Assembly: GCA_913031035.1 (NCBI GenBank)
Contig: CAJWGN010000011.1
Span: 1-45,400, forward strand
Reading direction: 5' to 3'
DNA from: an uncultured Gammaproteobacteria bacterium
GTDB taxonomy: Bacteria; Pseudomonadota; Gammaproteobacteria; Pseudomonadales; Pseudohongiellaceae
Length of the DNA stretch: 45,400 bases
The notes under the pieces are model-generated. The model was not told where the DNA came from. It saw only the letters and a list, made by a program, of their open reading frames with translations, and ran no database searches. Of this stretch, positions 7,894 through 16,674 are shown piece after piece. Within the stretch, counting starts at the first letter, position 1; the number at the start of each line of letters is the position of its first letter. The position numbers were made by a program, and so were the translations under genes.

Positions 7894-9681
7894 ATGCACG
7901 ATTTTAAAGCACCTATTCGAGACATTCAGTTTACATTGTACGAAGTATTAGGGGCCGAGCAACATTATCAACGTATCGGTGCGCAGGAAGCTAACCGAGA
8001 GTTAGTAGATGCAATAATCGTCGAAGGTGGCAAGTTCGCAGAAGAGGTTCTCGCCCCGCTAAACCAAATTGGTGACACCGTAGGCTGTCAGTTTGACAAC
8101 GGGGTTGTCACCACACCGCCCGGATTCAAAGAAGCCTATAAGCAATATGTGGAAGGCGGATGGCCTAGTCTTGCTGGTGAAGCGGCCTATGGCGGACAGG
8201 GCCTACCGGAGTCCTTAGCCACTGTAGTCAACGAAATGGTCAGTACCGCAAATTGGTCCTGGGGCATGTATCCTGGGTTAAGTCATGGCGCCAAACTAAC
8301 GCTCTCCCAATACGGCACAGAAGAGCAAAAACAAACCTACCTGTCTAAGCTCACAAGCGGCGAATGGACCGGCACAATGTGCCTGACCGAATCTCACTGC
8401 GGCACCGATCTTGGTCTATTAAAAACCAAGGCCGAATTGCAAGCAGACGGTAGTTACAGCATTACCGGCACCAAAATATTTATCTCTGCCGGTGAACATG
8501 ACATGGCAGAAAACATCGTTCACATTGTCATCGCCCGCATACCCGGATCGCCAGCAGGCACCAAGGGAATCTCTCTGTTTGTTGTGCCTAAAATGAATGC
8601 TGATGATGGGTCAAAGAATGCCGTGAGTTGTGGCTCAATAGAGCACAAAATGGGCATTCACGGTAATGCAACCGCAGTTATAAATTTTGACAATGCTAAG
8701 GGCTTTTTGATTGGCGAACCAGACCACGGCTTAAAGTATATGTTCACATTCATGAACTTTGCCCGCCTAGGAACAGCCCTGCAAGGCTCAGCAGCAGCTG
8801 AACTTTCTTTTCAGGGATCCCTGGCTTATGCAAAAGACCGGCTGGCAATGCGCTCTTTAACAGGACCTAAATTCCCAGAAAAGAGCGCAGACCCAATCAT
8901 TGTTCATCCTGATGTAAGACGCATGCTACTGCAGCAAAAAGCTATCGCGGAAGGTGGCAGAGCAATGATTTATTTTTGCACATTGCAAGGTGACATCTTG
9001 AATAGCAATGTCAGCGCAGAAGAAAAGTCGGAAGCTGAAGACATAATGAGCGTCCTGACCCCAATTGCAAAGGCTTTTCTAACAGAGGTAGGCTATGAAG
9101 CAGCAAACAATGGCCTACAAGTTTTTGGCGGTCATGGGTATATAGCAGAATGGGGAATGGAACAAATTGTCCGTGACACCAGAATCGCATTACTCTACGA
9201 AGGGACTACCGGCATTCAAGCTTTGGACTTGCTTGGCCGGAAGGTATTGTCAGACCGTGGCAAGAAGCTTCGTTTGGTCACTCGTGTAATGCACCGTTTT
9301 TGCCGCGACAGTAAAAACAGTGAGATGAAGGAATTCATCAAACCACTTCGAAAACACTATAAGGACTGGGGCGGGCTAACTACCAAGCTTGGTCTAAAAG
9401 CTTTAAAGGACAGAGAAGAAGTTGGTGCAGCGTCAGTTGACTACTTAATGTACTCAGGCTACATCACGTTAGCGTATTTTTGGGCGACTATGGCCGACAC
9501 AGCATACTCTGCGCTAAAAACCGGCAGTACTGAGAAAGACTTTTATGAGAGCAAAATTAAAACGGCGCGCTTTTATTTTGAGCGCATCCTGCCTCGAGTC
9601 AAGACGCACAAGCTAGTGATGATGTCTGGCGCGGGCAACCTGATGGATATGGGAGACGATCAGTTTGGGTTCTATCAGTAG
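7894..9681 (+). CDS. Acyl-CoA dehydrogenase, DmdC-like long form
   Basis: A 595-residue FAD-dependent acyl-CoA dehydrogenase that introduces the alpha-beta double bond into an acyl-CoA. The N-terminal start APIRDIQFTLYEVL, the length and the extra C-terminal domain (after about residue 460) are typical of the group that includes 3-methylmercaptopropionyl-CoA dehydrogenase DmdC and related enzymes. Key stretches are LTESHCGTDLGLLKT (FAD/substrate), NNGLQVFGGHGYIAEWGMEQIVRD and LYEGTTGIQALDLLGRK, whose Glu (about residue 436) is the expected catalytic base. It is a single gene. DmdC acts in DMSP demethylation, but no dmdA, dmdB or dmdD is adjacent, so the substrate could equally be a long or branched acyl-CoA. 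Confidence 0.9.
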   Translation: MHDFKAPIRDIQFTLYEVLGAEQHYQRIGAQEANRELVDAIIVEGGKFAEEVLAPLNQIGDTVGCQFDNGVVTTPPGFKEAYKQYVEGGWPSLAGEAAYGGQGLPESLATVVNEMVSTANWSWGMYPGLSHGAKLTLSQYGTEEQKQTYLSKLTSGEWTGTMCLTESHCGTDLGLLKTKAELQADGSYSITGTKIFISAGEHDMAENIVHIVIARIPGSPAGTKGISLFVVPKMNADDGSKNAVSCGSIEHKMGIHGNATAVINFDNAKGFLIGEPDHGLKYMFTFMNFARLGTALQGSAAAELSFQGSLAYAKDRLAMRSLTGPKFPEKSADPIIVHPDVRRMLLQQKAIAEGGRAMIYFCTLQGDILNSNVSAEEKSEAEDIMSVLTPIAKAFLTEVGYEAANNGLQVFGGHGYIAEWGMEQIVRDTRIALLYEGTTGIQALDLLGRKVLSDRGKKLRLVTRVMHRFCRDSKNSEMKEFIKPLRKHYKDWGGLTTKLGLKALKDREEVGAASVDYLMYSGYITLAYFWATMADTAYSALKTGSTEKDFYESKIKTARFYFERILPRVKTHKLVMMSGAGNLMDMGDDQFGFYQ

Positions 9682-9728
9682 ACTATCGATAGCTTACCAA
9701 TCAGTTCTCTTAACAGCGTGACCTAAAA

Positions 9729-9760
9729 ACTGACTCCGAGGATTATTTATCGGAGTCAGT
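9729..9760 (-). terminator. Intrinsic terminator of rdgC
   Basis: A perfect 11-base-pair inverted repeat (ACTGACTCCGA, 9729-9739, with its complement at 9750-9760) has a 10-base loop. On the minus strand the stem is followed directly by a T run (complement of AAAAA at 9725-9729). It therefore ends the rdgC transcript and also sits 47 bases past the convergent acyl-CoA dehydrogenase stop. Confidence 0.88.
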
Positions 9761-9768
9761 AGCCCTGC

Positions 9769-10743
9769 CTACTTTTTGTCTTTGCTTCTGTTATCCGGCA
9801 ACTCTTTATTGCGAGGATCTTCCAAACCACCGAACGCTGCAAATAGTGAAGTGAAAAAATTACTTAATTCCAGTGTCATCAGTACAAATTCCTGATCAAA
9901 TTTTTGAGCTGCAGATTCTTCTTCGAAGCTATCAATTTCTTCGTTCATTTCTTCGAATTTCAAACGTTTTACCGCTAGGTCATCGCTAATCATACAGCTC
10001 AGCAAGTTATTCCAATAAACCCCAAGACTTTTAACTTGTTTACCCGCGTCAAGATGAGCTTTGATTTCATCACTGACTAAATCTTGCCCCTTGCAGCGAA
10101 CCACATTACTGCCATCGATAGGGTTAAATAATTCGCAGTCCTCATGAATCTCAAAACTGTCTGTAGCTGACTGCTCGCTGAGCCATCGAGTCATAACATC
10201 GCTAGGGGCCCGCGTGCTTTCAGGAAGTGCCACAGGAAATGTACCGAGAGTATCTCGCAAAAGATTAAGAAGCTCTTCGGCCTTTGGCGCACTTGCAGCA
10301 TTAACCACAAGAAGCTTTTCTTTTTTGCTGATATAGGCAAAAGTTTGTGTGGATCGAGTAAAAGCTCTTGGTAACAAAGCAATAAAAACATCGTCTTGAA
10401 TCTGGCGCTTTTCTTTGCGATAAATTTTACGCCCTTGGCGCTGCTCTATCTCCGATATTTGCTCTTCCGCTGCTTCACGCACTACAGACGCGGGTAAGAG
10501 TCGATCCTGCTTTTGTGCACAGAGCATAATGTAATCACCAACCCCATGGCTTAGCATTGGCGCCACGCCATCCTCTTCATCCACAGGTGCGTCGTTGCCC
10601 AGCGGACTTATCCACCCAATCCGAGACTTCTCATAGGTGGCACAAGGCACAAAAGTTTTTTCTGCCAAATGAGTTTCTAGGTCTTCTTCCGACATTTCAA
10701 AGGGTTGAGTCAGGCAATACAGGCGTAGGTTCTTAAACCACAT
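9769..10743 (-). CDS. rdgC: Recombination-associated protein RdgC
   Basis: RdgC is a ring-forming, non-specific double-stranded-DNA-binding protein that modulates RecA and is limited mostly to beta- and gammaproteobacteria. The start MWFKNLRLYCLTQPF, the EEDLETHL segment and the FVPCATYEKSRIGWISPLG stretch match the family N-terminus. The rest (LLPASVVREAAEEQI, TRWLSEQ, LSCMISDDLAVKRLKFEE) follows family order. Length is 324 residues against about 303 in E. coli; the extra residues are in an acidic insert and at the C-terminus (DPRNKELPDNRSKDKK). It is transcribed as a single gene, with a terminator immediately downstream. Confidence 0.95.
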   Translation of the reverse strand: MWFKNLRLYCLTQPFEMSEEDLETHLAEKTFVPCATYEKSRIGWISPLGNDAPVDEEDGVAPMLSHGVGDYIMLCAQKQDRLLPASVVREAAEEQISEIEQRQGRKIYRKEKRQIQDDVFIALLPRAFTRSTQTFAYISKKEKLLVVNAASAPKAEELLNLLRDTLGTFPVALPESTRAPSDVMTRWLSEQSATDSFEIHEDCELFNPIDGSNVVRCKGQDLVSDEIKAHLDAGKQVKSLGVYWNNLLSCMISDDLAVKRLKFEEMNEEIDSFEEESAAQKFDQEFVLMTLELSNFFTSLFAAFGGLEDPRNKELPDNRSKDKK

Positions 10744-10862
10744 AGTTAGTCTCTGGAAATTTGTTGTTATATAAGCGGGGGCTGATTATGCAGCAAAACA
10801 TCGATAACAATAAACCAAAACCTAAGCTGTTAACGACATTCGCCGAATCGAGTTCTAGAGCC

Positions 10863-11396
10863 TTATTCTTGCAAAGTTGTCAGGGAAAGTTCGATCTCAC
10901 CGCGGGCGGCGGCTACATAAACTGAATTTCCTGTAATGGTTACTGATATATCCATTGTCCGCTCAATCAAATCAGCTAGTTTCTGTATTTCTGGCCAAGA
11001 AAACTGAATAACCGTAGCAGATAGCTTGGCAAGTTTAGGAGATTCTAGTTGCCACCACGTGGCTGACTTTGTATTGAAACAGTAGACGATGGTTTTTTTA
11101 GCTTGCCGACTCACTTTTTTAATTCGATCGGCCCCTGGTTCACCAGCTTCGATCCAAAGATCAAGCTCTCCAGTTAAGGCTCTTGCCCAAAGATCAGGCT
11201 CTTCGGTATCGCTTAGCCCCTTACAAAACTCAAGCTGTTCTTCATAGTTCAAACAGTAGGCCAGTAAGCGGACCATCATCCGTTCACTGGTTTCAGAGGG
11301 GTGCTGAGCAATCGTGAGACTTAATGACTCGTATACCTCTCTGTCTAGATCGGTAAGTGCCACTTTAATTTTAAATATTGTCGGTTTTAAGGCCAT
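10863..11396 (-). CDS. yaeQ: YaeQ family protein
   Basis: A 177-residue homolog of E. coli YaeQ, a small protein with a PD-(D/E)xK nuclease-like fold and no settled function (it was first reported as an RfaH suppressor). Diagnostic stretches are the start MALKPTIFKIKVALTDLDR, HPSETSERMMVRLLAYCLNY, and ALTGELDLWIEAGEPGADRIKKVSRQAKKTIVYCFN. The Asp and Glu of these conserved blocks correspond to the nuclease-like core. Length matches the family (about 180). It is a single gene about 120 bases upstream of rdgC on the same strand; an operon is possible but not evident. Confidence 0.93.
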   Translation of the reverse strand: MALKPTIFKIKVALTDLDREVYESLSLTIAQHPSETSERMMVRLLAYCLNYEEQLEFCKGLSDTEEPDLWARALTGELDLWIEAGEPGADRIKKVSRQAKKTIVYCFNTKSATWWQLESPKLAKLSATVIQFSWPEIQKLADLIERTMDISVTITGNSVYVAAARGEIELSLTTLQE

Positions 11397-11463
11397 ATCG
11401 CATTACAGAGAAGTCAACGGAGCGCAATGATAGCCCCAATCACCTAGCGAGTCTGGATTGTTT

Positions 11464-12387
11464 TTACAATCCCAGTGACTGATGTCCGGGGTGAACATTG
11501 ATACTGGGGTTGGAATTAACCAATTTCTTGAGTCTGGCCAAGCTTGTCGCACTAAGAGGAATATTTTCGGAGTAAGTGCCAGACTCAACGCCGTTTTCCC
11601 AACCCCAGCGAGTATGAGTTGCATCGCCAATCATCAATTCCGGCCCTTGTATTGTGATAGCCAAGTAGGCAGTGGCGCCCGGTGTATGGCCTGGCGAATG
11701 CAGCGCCCAAAAACTGCCATCGCCAAATACATCCACTATTCCCTCTTCACCAAACTGCCATTCCAAGATGCCCTGGGTGCTGTCGAGCAAACGATTTGTG
11801 CTGCCTTGGGTAAAAAAATTCATAAAAGTGGACAGCTCGGCATCCCCGGGACCGCCATAAACCGAAGCCTTCTCAAGATCAGACAAACCCATAATGTGGT
11901 CCATGTGAATATGGGTAAGAAATACGCCGTCAACTCCGCCTAGCTCTTGCTCAAGCTGTTTAGTTGACTTGAGCACGTCTAGGGCGCTTATATTCATTGC
12001 CGACTCGATTAACCAACCTATGCCATTATCTTGAGATTCATCGGCGAATGCCGTAGCCACCCCAGAGTCCACTAGATAAGTGCCAAATTCAGGATGCTTT
12101 ATGGAATACACGTAAATTTGAATGGCCTCTTCTTTATCACTAATTTCAGCCGCTTGGCTTTTCGGGTGGTCTAGGTTCAATAGACCCGATAGAGGCACCG
12201 ACCAGTTGGCTGCTAAGTGCTTCTCAAAAACGATCTTGCCGGGCTGAGCTATCGAATTTTCCAGCTCGATGAAGGACCTAGGCACCCCTAAATCTGCTGG
12301 GGCGGTGCCGATTGTTGACGCTCGGCAACACGCCAGCACTAGCGCTATCACTAAAAGTACAATTGACTGGCTCATTACTGGCTTCAT
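11464..12387 (-). CDS. Metallo-beta-lactamase-fold hydrolase, lipoprotein
   Basis: A 307-residue MBL-fold metal-dependent hydrolase. It begins with a lipoprotein signal (lipobox LVLAC, lipidated Cys20), so it is membrane-anchored, probably in the periplasm. The zinc motif HIHMDHIMGL is intact, with later ligands in LHSPGHTPG (His), MIGDATH (Asp) and NVHPGHQ (His). The ATG is preceded by GAGGAAA at eight bases. The sequence resembles lactonase/quorum-quenching-like and hydroxyacylglutathione-hydrolase-like members, but the substrate cannot be told. It is divergent from the LysR pseudogene at 12544, which may once have regulated it (inference). The short C-terminus after NVHPGHQSLGL is slightly truncated compared with relatives. 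Confidence 0.87.
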   Translation of the reverse strand: MKPVMSQSIVLLVIALVLACCRASTIGTAPADLGVPRSFIELENSIAQPGKIVFEKHLAANWSVPLSGLLNLDHPKSQAAEISDKEEAIQIYVYSIKHPEFGTYLVDSGVATAFADESQDNGIGWLIESAMNISALDVLKSTKQLEQELGGVDGVFLTHIHMDHIMGLSDLEKASVYGGPGDAELSTFMNFFTQGSTNRLLDSTQGILEWQFGEEGIVDVFGDGSFWALHSPGHTPGATAYLAITIQGPELMIGDATHTRWGWENGVESGTYSENIPLSATSLARLKKLVNSNPSINVHPGHQSLGL

Positions 12388-12543
12388 TGGGCTTTCCTCA
12401 TTAGGGCTTCCTCATCTGAATTATTGACTGCGATTTAGAATAATCACGAGTATTGGCCATGAAATTAGAGATGTATACTCCGAATTATCGAATACTGGTA
12501 TGTGTAAATGCATACTATTTAGCGTGATGGGGGCTCGAATAAA

Positions 12544-13401
12544 ATGAGCAAAAAACGCTCTCTTGGGAAGACGCTCAAACTCTGCTCACAGTGATAGAGT
12601 GCCAAAGCTTTAGTCGTGCAGCAACGCGCCTAGGGGTGGGCAACCAACGGTCAGCAGACGTATTCAGGCGCTAGAAGCGCGAAGTAAGCAACAATTGTTG
12701 ACCGTGGTAAGCATGGAGCAAAAGCTACAGCGGCTGCAAATGATCTTCAGGTCGCGGCCCAGCAGATGGCAAAATGGGCAGCAGAGTTTCAGCGCATCGC
12801 CAACGGCTCTGAAAAAATTATCAGGCATGGTTAAAATTGCTGCGCCACCGAGAGTCGCAGTAGAGCAGATAGCGCCTTTGCAGCCACCCTGCGCAAACTC
12901 GAACCTCAGCTCAGGCTGGAGGTATTAGCCGCTGTTGACCTAAGCCGTGGAGCCACGGATATTGCTGTTCGCACCAACTACCCCAACGAGCTTGAGTGCC
13001 TATACGAGGGTGAAATTCAGCCCACCGTTTATGGAGCCAAACCTTACCTCGCCACCTTAAATCAGCCCTGCAAATGTGAGGATCTGGACAGGATTAGCTG
13101 GGCAGGTCAATACAGCTCCCTTAGCTCACGCTCTATCTTGAAAAAAGCCATTCCAGATTTCAAACCAAGCTTAGCCAGCGATGATTTTTCGGTTCAAAAA
13201 GCTGCAGCAATCGCAGGACTCGGCGCGATGATCATGAGCGAATCTGAAAGTCTTCAAGAATCAAGTCTAGTAGAAATAGATATCGGGGTTAGATTGCTCG
13301 CTGTTAATTTCAACTTGGTTTGCGCTAAGTCGATGAGTGGTATGCGAAACATTCACAAAGTCTCCCACCTTCTAATCGAGCTCTTTTTAAACGCACCTTA
13401 A
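12544..13401 (+). pseudogene. LysR-family transcription regulator, degraded
   Basis: Translating in three frames recovers a nearly complete LysR regulator. In order: the helix-turn-helix segment (W-E-D-A-Q-T-L-L then SFSRAATRLGVG, from 12564), VSRRIQALEAR, a linker helix (AKWAAEFQRIANGSEK), then the substrate domain (VKIAAPPRVAVEQIAP, PQLRLEVLAAVDLSRG, IAVRTNYPNELECLY) and an in-frame tail from about 12886 to the stop at 13401. At least five frame changes are needed: in the A run after ATG 12544, near 12642, near 12700, near 12815 and near 12872. The genes on both sides are intact, so this is real decay rather than poor sequence. It sits divergent from the MBL lipoprotein gene and 108 bases upstream of the aldehyde dehydrogenase. 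Confidence 0.88.
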
Positions 13402-13509
13402 CTGTGGTTTTAATTTGCTTTGGGCAGTTCTTAGCTTGTTAGACACAGCAGACGGCGCTAAAGTGCCTGCTTACTCACGATTACTTACCCATACTGACAG
13501 TGTATAAAC

Positions 13510-14961
13510 ATGCTTAAACTTAAAGATGCGTCCTTACTAAAATCCGAAAACTATATTGATGGCCGCTGGACAACGGCTGCGACTAAATTTGATGTGACTA
13601 ATCCAGCCAACGGCGAGGTAATCGCCAGCGTCGCTAATGGAGATGCCCAAGATACCGAAAAAGCGGTATTGGCAGCGCATGCAGCATTCAAAACTTGGCG
13701 TAAAAAAACGGCCAAGGAACGCTCGGCAGTGCTGCGGAAATGGCACGATCTTATTCTCGAGAATGCTGACGACCTCGGCGCACTGATGACAGCAGAACAG
13801 GGTAAGCCTCTAGCGGAAGCGGTTGGAGAAGTGAAATATGGCGCCAGCTTTATTGAATACTACGCCGAAGAATGTAAGCGGGTGAACGGTGCTACGATTC
13901 CTACAGTTGCCAATGACCGGCGTCTGTTCACTTACAAGCAAGCTATCGGCGTCGTAGGATGCATTACTCCTTGGAATTTCCCCAATGCCATGATTACTCG
14001 AAAAGCAGGCCCAGCCTTGGCCGCCGGTTGCACGGTTGTAATAAAACCCGATGCAGGCACTCCCCTTTCAGCGCTCGCCTTATGCGAGCTTGCCGAAAGA
14101 GCTGGCATACCCGCTGGAGTTTTAAACATTGTTGTTGGCGAAAACTCATCCGCAATCGGCAAAGTGCTTACTCAACATAAAGACATTGCTAAATTTACTT
14201 TTACCGGCTCCACAAAGGTCGGCAAATTACTCATGGCCCAATGTGCGAGCACTGTAAAAAAAGTGTCACTGGAACTCGGCGGAAATGCACCTTTCATCGT
14301 GTTTGACGATGCAGATCTGGATTCTGCAGTCTCTCACTGTGTTGCAACAAAATTTCGCAACTGTGGCCAGACCTGCGTCTGCACCAATAGAATTTTCGTC
14401 CACAGCAAAGTAGCAAATCTTTTTACAGAAAAACTCAAGAAAGAAATCGCCGGCTTAAAAGTAGCGGACGGCTTTGAGGAAGGCGCAGTTATCGGCCCAA
14501 TGATTAACAAGCAAGCTGTAGAGAAAATGGATGCTTTACTTGCTGATGCTAAAGAGAAAGGCGCAGAAGTTGTCATCGGTGGCAAACAGCACGAGCTCGG
14601 CGGGGGTTTTTACCAGCCTACGTTACTGCTTAATATTAATGATGACATGAGACTGGCCAACGAAGAGATTTTTGGCCCAATCGCGACAGTTCAGCACTTT
14701 GAAACAGAAGACGAGGTGGTCGCTAAAGCTAATGACACTGAATATGGCCTCGCGGCTTACTTTTTTACTCGCGATGTTGGCAGAGTGATGCGCGTATCAG
14801 AAAACCTAGAACACGGAATTGTCTGCTCCAACTCTGGCGTGTTCTCAACAGAAGTTGCGCCTTTTGGCGGCTGGAAACAATCAGGCATTGGCTCCGAAGG
14901 CGGTCATGAAGGTATCGTAGATTTCTACGAAACCAAGTTCCATTCAATGGGCGGCATATGA
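13510..14961 (+). CDS. gabD: Succinate-semialdehyde dehydrogenase-type aldehyde dehydrogenase
   Basis: A 483-residue NAD(P)-dependent aldehyde dehydrogenase of the GabD group, which oxidises succinate semialdehyde to succinate in GABA and related catabolism. Motifs are CITPWNFPNAM, the nucleotide-binding FTFTGSTKVGK, the general base in ELGGNAPFIV (Glu255), and the nucleophile in GQTCVCTNR (Cys289, followed by Cys291 as in GabD). The end region EEIFGPIATV and APFGGWKQSGIGSEGG is also typical. Length equals the family's. No gabT lies nearby, so the aldehyde could come from another pathway. It is convergent with the flavin monooxygenase gene 31 bases away, with no clear hairpin between them. 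Confidence 0.88.
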   Translation: MLKLKDASLLKSENYIDGRWTTAATKFDVTNPANGEVIASVANGDAQDTEKAVLAAHAAFKTWRKKTAKERSAVLRKWHDLILENADDLGALMTAEQGKPLAEAVGEVKYGASFIEYYAEECKRVNGATIPTVANDRRLFTYKQAIGVVGCITPWNFPNAMITRKAGPALAAGCTVVIKPDAGTPLSALALCELAERAGIPAGVLNIVVGENSSAIGKVLTQHKDIAKFTFTGSTKVGKLLMAQCASTVKKVSLELGGNAPFIVFDDADLDSAVSHCVATKFRNCGQTCVCTNRIFVHSKVANLFTEKLKKEIAGLKVADGFEEGAVIGPMINKQAVEKMDALLADAKEKGAEVVIGGKQHELGGGFYQPTLLLNINDDMRLANEEIFGPIATVQHFETEDEVVAKANDTEYGLAAYFFTRDVGRVMRVSENLEHGIVCSNSGVFSTEVAPFGGWKQSGIGSEGGHEGIVDFYETKFHSMGGI

Positions 14962-14992
14962 AATGTGTAGCATTGACCTGAATTAGCAGTGC

Positions 14993-16438
14993 CTAGCTAA
15001 ATTGCAGCACACCGTCTTCAAGGTTAGCCTTGCCCAGAAGTTTTTTATCTAAAAGGTAGTTCTGGGTATTCTGCCATGGCGCATGATTTCCCTGCTTTGG
15101 AAACATATGTAAGCCTCTGCTCATATAGCCCGGCTGAAAGTCCTTGAATGGGTTTTCTGCCGGCATGTTTCGATCATCCTCAACGAGCTCGGCACTGACT
15201 TTAGTCTTATTTTTTTGCTGCATATAATTAACCAGCCGGCTTACAAAAAGAGAATTTAGGTCAGCCCGCAGCGTCCACGACGCGTTAATATAGCCGAAGG
15301 TTTGAATCAGATTAGGAACGCCGGAAAACATCATCCCTTGATAATAAAATCGGTCGCGAAAATCAATTTCCACGCCATCCATGCTGAATTTCGTTCCACC
15401 TAGAAGCTTAAGGTTTAGCCCGGTAGCCGTCACTAAGATATCTGCCTCTATCTCTGCCCCGCCAACCATCCTTATGCCTGTTTCGGTGATAGTATCAATA
15501 TTGCCGGTGACTACTTCAGCTTTCCCACTTTTAATTGCCTTAAACAAATCCCCATCCGGCACCAAGCAAACCCGCTGGTCCCAAGGGTTATAGCTGGGCG
15601 TAAAGTGCTTATCTACGGCAAAGCCTTCTGGTAGATTTTTTCGTACCTGATTAATCAAGAGGGCTTTTATTCTCTTTGGATTATTACGGGCCTTTTTGTA
15701 AAAGTAATTTTGGAGGCGAATATTTTTCCAACGAACTGCATTGTATGCCCACTGTGCAGGCAGAATTGCATTGAGGATATTAGATAGAATGTCTTGCCTT
15801 GGACGTGACGCAACATAGGTTGGCGAGCGCTGCACCATAACAACCTTTGCCGCATCCGGCGCCATTGCAGGGACCAAGGTCATCGCCGTAGCCCCACTGC
15901 CAATAACGGCTACTTTCTTATTTTTATAGTCGAGATCCTTCGGCCACTTTTGGGGATGGACCCGCTGGCCAGCGAAAGATTCAAGACCTGGTATTTCTGG
16001 GGTGTAACCTTTGTCATAGTCGTAGTAGCCCGCACACATGAACAGTATCCTAGTTTCAACTTCTACCGTTTCCCCCGATTTCTCTTGAATGACAACACAC
16101 CATAATGATTTATCTTCTCGCCAATCTGCCGAGATGACCTTCCTACCAAACTGAATCTTGTCAGCGATTTCATAGTCAGCAATCGCCTCATTTACGTATT
16201 CTCGGATCGACTCACCATCGGCCAGTACTTTTGGGTCAGTCCAAGGTTTAAAGGAAAAACCAAAAGTGTGCATGTCACTATCCGAACGAACACCCGGATA
16301 ACGAAACAAATCCCACGTGCCTCCTGAATTATCCCTCGCCTCAATAATGCTATAATCCGCCAGAGGACACTCTTTTTCCAAATAACAGGCGGCGCTAATC
16401 CCTGAAATTCCAGCACCAACTATAAGCACATCTAACAA
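14993..16438 (-). CDS. Flavin-dependent monooxygenase, Baeyer-Villiger type
   Basis: A 481-residue class B flavoprotein monooxygenase that uses FAD, NADPH and O2 to oxidise ketones to esters or oxidise heteroatoms. The FAD-binding Rossmann motif GAGISGISAA is at residues 8-17. The fingerprint FxGxxxHxxxWP is present as FAGQRVHPQKWP (around residue 155). The NADPH motif GSGATAMTL follows, then ATG in LVTATGLNL. The shape resembles EthA-like enzymes (about 490 residues). The substrate cannot be predicted. It is divergently oriented from uup, with about 235 bases between for both promoters, and co-located with other lipid and ketone catabolism genes. Confidence 0.9.
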   Translation of the reverse strand: MLDVLIVGAGISGISAACYLEKECPLADYSIIEARDNSGGTWDLFRYPGVRSDSDMHTFGFSFKPWTDPKVLADGESIREYVNEAIADYEIADKIQFGRKVISADWREDKSLWCVVIQEKSGETVEVETRILFMCAGYYDYDKGYTPEIPGLESFAGQRVHPQKWPKDLDYKNKKVAVIGSGATAMTLVPAMAPDAAKVVMVQRSPTYVASRPRQDILSNILNAILPAQWAYNAVRWKNIRLQNYFYKKARNNPKRIKALLINQVRKNLPEGFAVDKHFTPSYNPWDQRVCLVPDGDLFKAIKSGKAEVVTGNIDTITETGIRMVGGAEIEADILVTATGLNLKLLGGTKFSMDGVEIDFRDRFYYQGMMFSGVPNLIQTFGYINASWTLRADLNSLFVSRLVNYMQQKNKTKVSAELVEDDRNMPAENPFKDFQPGYMSRGLHMFPKQGNHAPWQNTQNYLLDKKLLGKANLEDGVLQFS

Positions 16439-16674
16439 CGCATTATTCCTTTAGATTTAGTTTTGCATTTGCCCAGCGAGAGCAAATTCACCAAGCCATG
16501 ATAGTGCAAAACTTGACTGAGGTTAAACAGTTAAAGCTGCATTTCGCGCGTAATTCTCCATTTACTCGCAGCGAGGCCCAACATGCTTTAGACTCCTCTG
16601 CTCTTAAAGTACGGCCACCTCTTTCCGGGGGCAAATTTGCAGTCCGGATGCGTAACTACTGAAGAATCTAACTA

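Noticed and set aside
7894-9681. Firm naming as DmdC and DMSP demethylation.
   Set aside because: The group is right, but no dmdA, dmdB or dmdD is nearby, and the subfamily also holds other acyl-CoA dehydrogenases.
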